From: CANGYM01 sp044372405
Lineage (GTDB): Bacteria; Pseudomonadota; Alphaproteobacteria; JAJTHO01; CANGYM01
Reading direction: 5' to 3'
Assembly: GCA_044372405.1 (NCBI GenBank)
Contig: JBILRW010000005.1
Coordinates: 7,583 to 71,582 of the forward strand
Length of the DNA: 64,000 bases
Numbering within the stretch: position 1 is the first letter of the stretch; each line of letters starts with the position of its first letter. Below are positions 35,782 to 43,391 of the stretch, one piece after another. Position numbers and translations under genes: made by a program. Below the pieces are notes generated by a model, which was given only the letters and a program-made list of their open reading frames with translations, did not search any database and had not been told where the DNA came from.

Positions 35782-35986
35782 GTGCCCCCTCTGTCCCTTG
35801 TGCCTGAAAGATTCGGCGATTGTTTTCATCGCGTTACTTCATCGGCGGGCACATTGTGCCTCTTTCCAGAGTACCGTCCGCGTGATGAGTTCCACCCCAT
35901 CCGTGGGTAGCATTCAGTCCTGTGACCTGAGAGTTTCCGGGGCGGTTGCTCCTTCGGCGCGGATTTTGGCCCGCTTCTCCTGAATC
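35782..35986 (-). ncRNA. Tandem glycine riboswitch
   Basis: Two consecutive gcvT-type aptamers on the minus strand. The first has GGAGAAGC, CCGAAGGAGCAACC, AACTCTCAGGT and CACAGGAC. The second has ACTCTGGAAAGAG, GCCGATGAAG, GAATCTTTCAGGC and AAGGGACAGAGGGGGC. It ends about 18 nt before gcvT. The aptamer II 3' strand ACAAGGG (35795-35801) can pair with CCCTTGT (35763-35769), which reaches into the GTG start. That arrangement suggests a translational ON switch releasing the start upon glycine binding. Aptamer calls are firm, and the platform is inferred. Confidence 0.93.
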
Positions 35987-36098
35987 CTACATAACGATGG
36001 ATGGACTATGACCTTCTGGGCGGGATGTGTCAAATGGAAACGTATGGTTGATTTTTTAATGTCTCCCCAACTTTACACAGTTTTTTAGGGCCAGAGAA

Positions 36099-36133
36099 AA
36101 TTGGTTGATTATTTAATAAAAACCAATTATATT
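36099..36133 (+). promoter_or_regulatory. Promoter with inverted repeat upstream of the GESH-motif gene
   Basis: TTGATT (36105-36110), a 17-bp spacer and TATATT (36128-36133) make a good sigma-70 promoter about 30 bp before the ATG. AATTGGTT (36099-36106) and AACCAATT (36121-36128) form an 8-bp inverted repeat spanning it, a plausible repressor operator. The region 35987-36098 shows no gene. Confidence 0.6.
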
Positions 36134-36162
36134 TAAAAATCCTTTAGCAAAGAAGTTTTGTC

Positions 36163-37134
36163 ATGACCCCCAGCGTCAAATCAGCCATCACCTTGGGATT
36201 GTCGTGGGTAAGCTGCTTGACCCTTTTGACGAGCTCTGTTCCACAATCCACCAACACACAAATAACACCACTTTCACAAGAATTTTTGGCCGTTCAAGCC
36301 TCTCTTAAAAAGCACAAAGTGGCCCTTGTCGGGGAAAGTCATAACAACCCCGAAGCCCGAAATTTTATAGAGGGCAATCTTGACACTCTTAGAATTAATA
36401 CAGTGTATGTCGAGGGACTATCCACCGATGTTCAAGAAGAACTTGATGATTTTAATGTTCCTGAGAAGACAAAAAAGGACATGCAAGCCCTGGTTATGCA
36501 TAGTTTAGCTGAACGTAATCCAGGCATAACATATGATGACCTCGCGCGAAAAGACATATTTGATCATTTTACCAATTTTCTTTTTCAACTAAAAGCGAAT
36601 GGAATCCGCGTTGTTGGCTTGGAAAATCCCAAAGATAATAAAAAATCCGACGGTGCCAACACATCACAACAGAGACACGAATTGCGCTTAGCAATAACCA
36701 ACCCCGGCTGGTCAAAGCTAATAAAGAAGGACCTTTCAGAAAATCCTTTGACACGCGCCGTTGTTTTAACAGGGTTTGGCCATTCAAGACTTACTCTTGG
36801 GATCCCAGGCATGGAGAAACACCTAGGAGTTCCTTCTGTAGACATGTCAGGTAGTCCTATAGATTGGGGAAAGTGCGCCACCAACCACCGACCCGAAACC
36901 ATTCCGGTTACCCCAAGTGAGGATCCGGCGATTCAAGAACTTGATGCGAATTTAAAAATTAATACTAATGGCACAATCAATACGCAAGACTTGAATGATG
37001 CTGAGATGCTTCTTACAGTAATTTCTTTAAATTTAAACCCTGAAGAAGTAAAAGATGAAATCAAGACGAGTCTCCAAAACCGCGTCGATCTTGTCTGTGC
37101 ACTTCAAGCTAATAAGTTCCACTTAGGGAAATAG
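36163..37134 (+). CDS. Secreted TraB/ChaN/Tiki-like protein
   Basis: A 323-residue AT-rich gene product with a Sec-type signal peptide (LGLSWVSCLTLLTSSVP, cut near residue 28). The start of the mature domain, HKVALVGESHNNPEARNFI, has the GESH/GExH motif of the erythromycin-esterase/ChaN/TraB/Tiki superfamily. VNTVYVEGL-like spacing follows (INTVYVEGLS), and a second block AVVLTGFGHSRLTLGIPGMEKHLG carries the conserved GxxH. Members include proteases, haem-binding ChaN and toxin domains, so activity is open. Low GC, secretion and its own operator-like promoter suggest an acquired, possibly host-directed protein. Confidence 0.65.
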   Translation: MTPSVKSAITLGLSWVSCLTLLTSSVPQSTNTQITPLSQEFLAVQASLKKHKVALVGESHNNPEARNFIEGNLDTLRINTVYVEGLSTDVQEELDDFNVPEKTKKDMQALVMHSLAERNPGITYDDLARKDIFDHFTNFLFQLKANGIRVVGLENPKDNKKSDGANTSQQRHELRLAITNPGWSKLIKKDLSENPLTRAVVLTGFGHSRLTLGIPGMEKHLGVPSVDMSGSPIDWGKCATNHRPETIPVTPSEDPAIQELDANLKINTNGTINTQDLNDAEMLLTVISLNLNPEEVKDEIKTSLQNRVDLVCALQANKFHLGK

Positions 37135-37218
37135 CGTCACTGTAATAACAATCCCAAAAAATCCCCATATCCCAGGGCCTTAGCATCTGTTACAAAAGAT
37201 TTTCATCCAGAGTCCAAA

Positions 37219-37812
37219 TCACGCAAGGACCCGACACGCCTCCTCAAAGGGCAAACGGGGTAAACGGGGCTTGAGTTTTGTCGCATCGCCATAGCCGATA
37301 TTGCACAAAAAATTGATCTGCCAGCGACCGTCGGGAAAAAACGCTTGATTCACACCATCATGATCAAACCCTGAAATGGGGCCGCAATCCAGGCCCAGGG
37401 CCCGGGCCGCCATAATAAAATATCCCCCCTGCATGGATGCATTGCGCATGGCCGTTTCCTCAATTAAGGCAGCATTTCCCTCAAACCAGCTTTGGGCCAT
37501 GGGAAACAGCGTGGGGAGCTCCTTGGGAAATTCAGTGTCGTTGGCCAGAAGAGCCACCACCGGCGCGGTCTTTGTCTGTTCCACATTCCCCTCCGCCAGA
37601 TGGGGGAGGAGGCGGTCTTTTGCCTGGGACGTCGTTAAAAAAACAATCCGCAGGGGGCAGCTGTTGGCGCTGGTGGGACCCATTTTTAGGAGGTCATAAA
37701 GGCTTTTCAGCGTCTCAAGCGGCACAGGAATATCTTGCCAGGTGACAAACGATCGGGCTTTACGAAACAAGCGATCCAGGGCCTCATCCGATAAAGGAGG
37801 GGGAAGTGACAT
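37219..37812 (-). CDS. Nitroreductase-family protein (malonic semialdehyde reductase-like)
   Basis: A 197-residue FMN-dependent reductase closest in pattern to the RutE/HadB group. It has LDRLFRKARSFVTWQDIPVP, LYDLLKMGPTSANSCPLRIVFL (FMN phosphate contact region), MQGGYFIMAARALGLDCGPISGFD and the terminal LCNIGYGD. RutE reduces malonic semialdehyde to 3-hydroxypropionate in pyrimidine breakdown. No other rut genes are near, so the physiological substrate is uncertain. Confidence 0.85.
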   Translation of the reverse strand: MSLPPPLSDEALDRLFRKARSFVTWQDIPVPLETLKSLYDLLKMGPTSANSCPLRIVFLTTSQAKDRLLPHLAEGNVEQTKTAPVVALLANDTEFPKELPTLFPMAQSWFEGNAALIEETAMRNASMQGGYFIMAARALGLDCGPISGFDHDGVNQAFFPDGRWQINFLCNIGYGDATKLKPRLPRLPFEEACRVLA

Positions 37813-37838
37813 GGTGATCCTTTCAGGGGGAATGTTGG

Positions 37839-38402
37839 TTAATGATCCGATGCGGCGCGGACCTCTAAAACCTCAGGAATATAATACCGCATCATATTTT
37901 CAATGCCGGATTTCAGGGTCATGCTGGAACTGGGGCATCCGGAACAGGCCCCCCGTAAATGCAAAAACAAAACCCCCGTTTCCGCATCAAAACGGTCAAA
38001 CAAAATATCACCCCCATCCTGGGCCACGGAGGGGCGCACGCGGGTGTCCAGCAAATGCTTGATTTCCTTAATGATGCTACTGTCTTCGCCTGATGCATCC
38101 TCTGCCTCGCCTTCCCCTTCTTCTAAAACCGGCAAACCCGCCAAGAAATGATCCATCATGCTGGAAAGAACCAGGGGTTTTAAATACGACCAGTCTTCAT
38201 CCGGTGATTTGGTGACAGACACAAAATCAAAGCCATACATGACGCCGGCCACCCCCTGAACATCAAACAATCGACGGGCCAGGGGGGCGGCCGTGCATTC
38301 TAGTCGCGCCCTGAAATCGCGCGTTCCCGTGTTTACAATAATGCGACCGGGCAGAAATTTCATGGTTTCTGCGTTGGGGGTATCTTCGGTTTGAATAAAC
38401 AT
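37839..38402 (-). CDS. NifU/Nfu-type iron-sulfur scaffold protein
   Basis: A 187-residue protein of the NFU1 type. The N-terminal Nfu_N domain begins MFIQTEDTPNAETMKFLPGR and has VQGVAGVMYGFDFVSVTK. An acidic linker (EEGEGEAEDASGEDSS) follows. The C-terminal NifU domain has VRPSVAQDGGDILF and the cluster-binding CxxC in LRGACSGCPSSS. It carries 4Fe-4S clusters to targets such as lipoate synthase, which fits the lipoyl enzymes encoded in this window. Confidence 0.93.
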   Translation of the reverse strand: MFIQTEDTPNAETMKFLPGRIIVNTGTRDFRARLECTAAPLARRLFDVQGVAGVMYGFDFVSVTKSPDEDWSYLKPLVLSSMMDHFLAGLPVLEEGEGEAEDASGEDSSIIKEIKHLLDTRVRPSVAQDGGDILFDRFDAETGVLFLHLRGACSGCPSSSMTLKSGIENMMRYYIPEVLEVRAASDH

Positions 38403-38454
38403 GATAGGATTGGGCTGTCATCATTACTATTGTCTACCCGTGACTATATAATAC

Positions 38455-39264
38455 ATGAATCCCGTTGACCAGATCCGTATACGCGATATTCGCGGCACCG
38501 ACCTTTGCCGTTTGCTGGCCCATAGTCTGGGCCGTTCGCGACTGTGGTGTCTGCAGAATCCCGATTATACCTTAACATTGAGGCAAGCAGACGCCTTTGC
38601 CATCCTCAAAAAACGCCTGGATACCGGGGAGCCCATCACCAAAATCCTGGGCCAGCGGTCCTTTTGGAAGGATGATTTTTTCACCAACCGCCATGTTCTG
38701 GACCCCCGCCCCGATTCTGAAACATTGATTCAGGCTGTTTTGAATCGTCACCCGGATCGTTTGGCCCCCTATCATCTGTTGGATTTGGGCACGGGCAGTG
38801 GGTGTTTATTGCTATCGTTAATGGGGGCGTATCCCAAAGCGCGCGGCGTGGGGGTGGATCTTTCCCCGGATGCCCTGGTTGTGGCCCAAAAAAACGGCGA
38901 AGCTCTGGGGCGTTTTCCCCTGTGGGTTCTGGGGTCTTGGGGGGAAAGTTTGAGGGGGGCTTTTGATATCATTATCAGCAATCCCCCCTACATTGCGACA
39001 GAGGAATGCCATACCCTGGATCCCAACGTTCGCTTTTTTGATCCCTGGATGGCTCTGGATGGGGGGGATGATGGCTTGGTGGCTTATCGGGCGTTGATGC
39101 CGCAACTCCCTGATCTTCTGGCCCCGGGGGGCCATGTTTTTTTGGAAATTGGGCACACACAGGCGGCTGCCGTGGCGTCTCTTGCAAGGGAAAATACGCT
39201 ACAGGTGCGGGGAATAGAAAAAGACTTGGAAAATCGGGACCGGTGTGTTATTCTGGGTCTTTGA
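38455..39264 (+). CDS. prmC: Peptide chain release factor N5-glutamine methyltransferase
   Basis: A 269-residue PrmC/HemK methyltransferase that modifies the GGQ glutamine of release factors. The N-terminal helical domain has ILKKRLDTGEPITKILGQRSFW. The SAM pocket is LLDLGTGSGCLLLSL, with acidic GVDLSPDAL, and the catalytic NPPY is in IIISNPPYIATEE. prfA, its usual neighbour, is absent, and DUF4167 follows as in many Alphaproteobacteria. Confidence 0.94.
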   Translation: MNPVDQIRIRDIRGTDLCRLLAHSLGRSRLWCLQNPDYTLTLRQADAFAILKKRLDTGEPITKILGQRSFWKDDFFTNRHVLDPRPDSETLIQAVLNRHPDRLAPYHLLDLGTGSGCLLLSLMGAYPKARGVGVDLSPDALVVAQKNGEALGRFPLWVLGSWGESLRGAFDIIISNPPYIATEECHTLDPNVRFFDPWMALDGGDDGLVAYRALMPQLPDLLAPGGHVFLEIGHTQAAAVASLARENTLQVRGIEKDLENRDRCVILGL

Positions 39265-39289
39265 AACCTCCCCCCCCTTTTCTTTAGAC

Positions 39290-39703
39290 ATGAATACACC
39301 CACCCATAAACACAACCCCATGAAGCGGTTTCGTCGCCGTCCCGGCGGTAACCCTAACGGCAATTATAATAATGGTGGTAACCGACGCCCCTCCTTTGCG
39401 TCGCAGGAGCAATTTGATCGCAAAACCCGCAACAATGCGCAAAATGCCCTGAACCGTCATTTGGATTTGGCGCGGGATGCCCTGTCCTCGGGCGATGAAA
39501 CCCGGGCGGAAAACCATTTTCAGCATGCGGATCATTATCAACGGGTCATCAATGCCTGTGACCGCGCCATGGGCGAGCGCCAACCCCGCCCCCAGTTTGA
39601 TGATGAACAACCCCGTTCGTTGCCGCCCCTTTCGTCGGGTCACGAGCAACCCCCAGAACAAAGTGGCCTTTATGACGAAGGCCCCATAGAAGATTCCATG
39701 TAA
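39290..39703 (+). CDS. DUF4167 domain protein
   Basis: A 137-residue protein with a basic, Asn/Gly/Arg-rich N-terminus (RFRRRPGGNPNGNYNNGG) and the DUF4167 core NRHLDLARDALSSGDETRAENHFQHADHYQRVI. The tail is acidic and Pro-rich. The family is limited mainly to Alphaproteobacteria and follows prmC. Its function is unknown, and the RGG-like start suggests RNA binding. Start 39290 is chosen because the in-frame upstream residues overlap prmC. ATG 39320 is an alternative. Confidence 0.88.
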   Translation: MNTPTHKHNPMKRFRRRPGGNPNGNYNNGGNRRPSFASQEQFDRKTRNNAQNALNRHLDLARDALSSGDETRAENHFQHADHYQRVINACDRAMGERQPRPQFDDEQPRSLPPLSSGHEQPPEQSGLYDEGPIEDSM

Positions 39704-39712
39704 TCCCCCCTC

Positions 39713-40714
39713 ATGATGCGTATTTTTTCTGGGATTCAGCCCACAGGGGCTTTGCATTTGGGCAACGACTTGGGGGCCATTGTGGCCTGGAGGGAACTTC
39801 AATCCATCGCCGATTGCACGTTTTGTATCGTGGACCTGCACGCCATTACCGTATTTCAAGACCCCGAAGCCCTGCGTCAGTCCATTTTGTTGACCGCCGC
39901 CACGTATTTGGCCTGTGGTTTGGACCCCGACCGTGTCACGATTTATCCCCAAAGCGCCGTGCCACAGCATGCCGAGCTGGCCTGGTTATTGTCCTGTCAT
40001 ACCCCCATGGGCTGGCTGAACCGCATGACACAGTTCAAGGATAAATCCGGAAAAAACAAAGACCAAGCCGTTTTGGGCCTGTATGCTTATCCCGTTTTGA
40101 TGGCCGCCGATATTGTCCTGTTTGGCGCCACCCATGTTCCCGTGGGGGAGGACCAAAAACAGCATTTGGAGTTGGCCCGCGATATCGCCGCCGCCGTCAA
40201 CCGGGCTTATGATAAGGATTTGCTCGTGATCCCGGAACCCATGGTGTCCAAAGTCGCCCCGCGCATTATGAGCTTACGCGACGGCACAAAAAAAATGAGC
40301 AAGTCGGACCCGTCGGATGCCAGCCGCATTCATTTAACCGATGACGATGATGGTATTGCCCAGAAAATCCGCCGCGCCAAAACAGACAGCGATGCTTTGC
40401 CCAGTGATATTGAGGGACTGGCCCACCGGCCCGAGGCCAAAAATCTGCTGACCATTTTGTCGGTTTTGGAAAATCGCACGCTGTCTGATACCTTGGGCAC
40501 CTACGCGGGGCAGACGTTTTCGGTGTTGAAAGACGATTTAGCCGCTGCCTTGATTGCCCATATCGCTCCCATTCGCCAGGGGATTAGGGAACGACTGGCG
40601 GATCCCGGGGCCCTGACCGCGTTATTGGCGCGTCATGCGGCCGTTGGTCAGGAGAAAGCCGAGGCCACCATGGGCCCCATCAGAGAAAGTTTTGGTTTCT
40701 TAAAATTTTCGTGA
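39713..40714 (+). CDS. trpS: Tryptophanyl-tRNA synthetase
   Basis: A 333-residue class I synthetase charging tRNA-Trp. The HIGH-like motif is in SGIQPTGALHLGNDLGA, MGWLNRMTQFKDK and GLYAYPVLMAADIVLF shape the Trp pocket, VPVGEDQKQHLELARDIA contacts substrate, and KKMSKSDPSDASR is the KMSKS loop. It starts ATG 39713 or the adjacent ATG 39716. The gene follows DUF4167 by 9 bp. Confidence 0.97.
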   Translation: MMRIFSGIQPTGALHLGNDLGAIVAWRELQSIADCTFCIVDLHAITVFQDPEALRQSILLTAATYLACGLDPDRVTIYPQSAVPQHAELAWLLSCHTPMGWLNRMTQFKDKSGKNKDQAVLGLYAYPVLMAADIVLFGATHVPVGEDQKQHLELARDIAAAVNRAYDKDLLVIPEPMVSKVAPRIMSLRDGTKKMSKSDPSDASRIHLTDDDDGIAQKIRRAKTDSDALPSDIEGLAHRPEAKNLLTILSVLENRTLSDTLGTYAGQTFSVLKDDLAAALIAHIAPIRQGIRERLADPGALTALLARHAAVGQEKAEATMGPIRESFGFLKFS

Positions 40715-40797
40715 TAAGGTTGTATTGTAAGCCCTGATCCTGTCTTTGTACCGTTTTGGGGCTTGAAAACAATAACCTTGCAGACAAGGATACAACC

Positions 40798-41451
40798 GTG
40801 ACAGCGTACGAAAGCCATACCGTTAAGTCCTATGACCAAGCCCTTTCCCAGATGACAGGGGATTGCGCAAGCATGGGAAAACTTGTTGAGGAACAATTGC
40901 GCCAGGCCGCGGAAGCCCTGCAGGCCCGCAATAATGATATTGCCACGGAAACATCCAAACGGGATTTGGAGGTCAACGCGCTGGAAAGTTCCATTAATCA
41001 ACAGGGCCTGAAAATGCTGGCATTGCGGCAGCCCATGGCGTCGGATTTGCGTTTGGTCATTGGGACCCTGAAAATTGCCCGGGATTTAGAGCGCATGGGG
41101 GATTATGCCGCCAACATCGCCAAACGTGCCAGCAAAATTAATGCCGGTGATGAATTGGGGCCCACCCAGGCCGTTCTGGCCATGGCACGGTTAGCCGAGC
41201 CCATTTTGCACGACGCCCTGCTGGCCTATGAAACCCAAGATATCGACCTGGCCAAAAAGGTTGAATCCATGGATGATGTTTTGGATGAGGCCTATAATGC
41301 TCTCCTGACCGAAATCATGTCATACATGCAAACCCACCCCGATGACATTAAGCTATGTACCCATTTGATTTTCATTGCCAAAAATTTTGAGCGCGTGGGG
41401 GACCGTGCCACAAACATTGCCGAGACGGTCCAGTTTATTGTGTTGGGGTGA
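40798..41451 (+). CDS. phoU: Phosphate signalling protein PhoU
   Basis: A 217-residue PhoU with two three-helix repeats. Each carries a metal-binding E/DxxxD-type signature: RQPMASDLRLVIGTLKIARDLERMGDYAANIAKRA and LCTHLIFIAKNFERVGDRATNIAE. PhoU restrains PhoR and the Pst transporter when phosphate is ample. GTG 40798 with AAGGAT upstream is preferred to TTG 40756. pstSCAB and phoBR are not adjacent, which is unusual. Confidence 0.93.
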   Translation: MTAYESHTVKSYDQALSQMTGDCASMGKLVEEQLRQAAEALQARNNDIATETSKRDLEVNALESSINQQGLKMLALRQPMASDLRLVIGTLKIARDLERMGDYAANIAKRASKINAGDELGPTQAVLAMARLAEPILHDALLAYETQDIDLAKKVESMDDVLDEAYNALLTEIMSYMQTHPDDIKLCTHLIFIAKNFERVGDRATNIAETVQFIVLG

Positions 41452-41457
41452 CAGATA

Positions 41458-41530
41458 GAGGACGGAGGACTGAAGACAGAAGACGGATCACCGTTTTTTC
41501 TCCGTCCTCCGTCTTCGGCCTTCCGTCCTC
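41458..41530. repeat. Imperfect 30-bp inverted repeat between phoU and the zinc-ribbon gene
   Basis: The left arm 41458-41487 and right arm 41501-41530 match at 25 of 30 positions, two more as G-U in RNA, around a 13-nt loop containing six T. The arms are built from GACGGA/GACAGA-like hexamers, a purine-rich low-complexity pattern. It starts 7 bp after the phoU stop and may act as a terminator for both convergent genes. Confidence 0.75.
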
Positions 41531-41541
41531 CGATTGCCCCC

Positions 41542-41883
41542 CTACAAAATCACCTGATAATACGGCGTGGTCTGAGGGAAGGTCTCGCTGATCCAGTCTT
41601 TTTTCATAACCAGGGCGAGTAAAACGGCCATGCTCATGAAGCTCAGCGTCAGGGCCGTTGTCCACAAACGATTTTTGGGTTTAAAATCCACAGAAAGGGA
41701 GGGAAGTTTTCCCGATACGGGGTTTTTGGCTGGATTTGTGTCGAAGGTGGGCTGGGTTTCATCGCCAGGCATTTGAAACCAGATATGCAAACATCGGGCG
41801 CAGCGAACGAATCGGCCGGCAACGCCCAGGCTTTCCTGCTGAACAGCAAAGCGCGAGGCACATTCCGGGCAGGCGATGATCAT
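41542..41883 (-). CDS. MJ0042-type zinc-ribbon membrane protein
   Basis: A 113-residue protein starting MIIACPECASRFAV. Two CxxC pairs (CPEC and CARC, separated by about 20 residues) form a zinc ribbon of the zinc_ribbon_5/MJ0042 type. A Pro-rich linker leads to one membrane helix (WTTALTLSFMSMAVLLALVM) and a short tail. Similar proteins are common in Alphaproteobacteria with unknown function. ATG 41883 is taken, and longer in-frame codons overlap the aroB start region. Confidence 0.82.
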   Translation of the reverse strand: MIIACPECASRFAVQQESLGVAGRFVRCARCLHIWFQMPGDETQPTFDTNPAKNPVSGKLPSLSVDFKPKNRLWTTALTLSFMSMAVLLALVMKKDWISETFPQTTPYYQVIL

Positions 41884-41979
41884 ATCTTTTTCCAGAACTT
41901 TGTTCTTAACGACGATAAAGGGCTTTTCATCGTTTGTGAATGGGGTACATTGCGGTATATGGTTTAAAAAAATCTTTTT

Positions 41980-43062
41980 ATGCCCGAAATCCTCCATCGT
42001 TTAAGCGTGCCGTTGCCGGACCGTGCCTATCCCTTGATCATTGGGCGGGGGTTGCTGGGTCATGCTATGGATCTTTTGTCCCTGAAAGCCCCCCGTTTTG
42101 TCATTGTCAGCGATGATGTTGTGTATCCGCTGTATGGCTCGGCCTTGGCCGCCGGATTGCCCGGGGCGCAGGCGTTTATTTTGCCCCATGGGGAAGGCAG
42201 CAAATCCTGGGATCAGCTTCGGGCCCTTACTGCGTTCTTTTTAAATCAAGGGGTGGATCGGGGTACCCTGGTGGTGGCCCTGGGCGGGGGCGTTGTGGGG
42301 GATTTGTCCGGTTTTGCCGCCAGCATTACCCTGCGGGGTATTCCTATTGTGCATATCCCAACGACGTTATTATCCCAGGTGGACAGTGCCATTGGGGGGA
42401 AAACGGCCATCAATACGGATCAGGGCAAAAATCTGGTGGGGACATTTTACCAGCCCAGCGGTGTCATTATGGATATGGACGTGCTGGCCACGTTGCCCCA
42501 GGATCAAATGCTGGCGGGGTATGGGGAAATTCTCAAATACGCCCTTTTGGGCAGTGCTGATTTTTTTGATTTTTTAGAAAAAAACAGCCAAAATCTGCTA
42601 CAAAAACAACCCGAAGTCCTGGCCCACGCCCTGCACATCAGCGCCCAGATGAAGGCCACCATTGTGGGGAACGATGAAAAGGAACAGGGAAATCGGGCAC
42701 TTCTTAATCTGGGGCATACCTTTGGCCATGCCATCGAACAAGTCAGTGGGTTTTCGGTCCTGCATGGTCATGCGGTGCTGCAGGGGCTTTCCCTGGCGGC
42801 GGATTTGTCCCACCGTTTGGGTTTTTTATCGGATACGGATAAGGGGCGCATTCACCAGCATATTTTAGCCCTGCATCTGTCGGTTCCCATGGAAACGTTT
42901 TCACTATCCGCTTTAATCGAGGCGATGACGTTTGATAAAAAGAAAAAAGACGATGTGATCACGTTTATTTTGCTAAAGAGCATCGGCGAATCCTTTATCC
43001 ACAAAAAAGCCATTCCCGATGCCGTCATCGAAACCGTTTGGCGGGCCGGAGGGGCGCGGTGA
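41980..43062 (+). CDS. aroB: 3-dehydroquinate synthase
   Basis: A 360-residue NAD- and zinc-dependent enzyme converting DAHP to 3-dehydroquinate. Motifs are LGGGVVGDLSGFAASITLRGI, IPTTLLSQVDSAIGGKTAIN, YGEILKYALL and the zinc His in LLNLGHTFGHAIE and LHGHAVLQGL. aroK, the common upstream partner, is missing. It acts directly after the class II DAHP synthase encoded at 4.9-6.2 kb. The stop overlaps the rnpA GTG. Confidence 0.97.
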   Translation: MPEILHRLSVPLPDRAYPLIIGRGLLGHAMDLLSLKAPRFVIVSDDVVYPLYGSALAAGLPGAQAFILPHGEGSKSWDQLRALTAFFLNQGVDRGTLVVALGGGVVGDLSGFAASITLRGIPIVHIPTTLLSQVDSAIGGKTAINTDQGKNLVGTFYQPSGVIMDMDVLATLPQDQMLAGYGEILKYALLGSADFFDFLEKNSQNLLQKQPEVLAHALHISAQMKATIVGNDEKEQGNRALLNLGHTFGHAIEQVSGFSVLHGHAVLQGLSLAADLSHRLGFLSDTDKGRIHQHILALHLSVPMETFSLSALIEAMTFDKKKKDDVITFILLKSIGESFIHKKAIPDAVIETVWRAGGAR

Positions 43063-43391
43063 AAACCCTAACCAAGCGGCCCAACTTTGTGGATATGCAA
43101 AAAAACGCCCAGTCCTTTGTCACCACGGGCCTGATTGTTCAGTATGCCCCCAAGGATGAGGGGGGTGTTGTGGTGGGCTATACGGCCTCCCGCAGAGTCG
43201 GGGGGGCGGTGCAACGCAATTTCGCCAAACGGCGGATGCGGCATTTGGCCCGTCTGGTCCTGGCGGATCAGTCGCCGGCGTGTTATGTTTTGATTGCTCG
43301 GACGGCGTGTTTAACATTGCCGTTTGAAACGTTACACCGCGATTTAAAATGGGCCCTGCGGCGGCTAAAGGGGGAGCCCAAAAATGACTGA
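43059..43391 (+). CDS. rnpA: Ribonuclease P protein component
   Basis: A 110-residue RnpA. It starts KTLTKRPNFVDMQKNAQSF, has VVVGYTASRRVGGAVQRNFAKRRMRHLAR (the RNR-type RNA-binding motif), and YVLIARTACLTLPFETLHRDLKWAL at the end. It assists the P RNA in tRNA 5' processing. GTG 43059 overlaps the aroB stop with GGAGGGG upstream. It is normally in rpmH-rnpA-yidC near the origin, and here it is inserted between aroB and gor. Confidence 0.92.
   Translation: MKTLTKRPNFVDMQKNAQSFVTTGLIVQYAPKDEGGVVVGYTASRRVGGAVQRNFAKRRMRHLARLVLADQSPACYVLIARTACLTLPFETLHRDLKWALRRLKGEPKND

Noticed and set aside
39284..39970. 228-codon minus-strand ORF over DUF4167 and trpS
   Set aside because: Antisense shadow of two well-supported genes, with no domain pattern.
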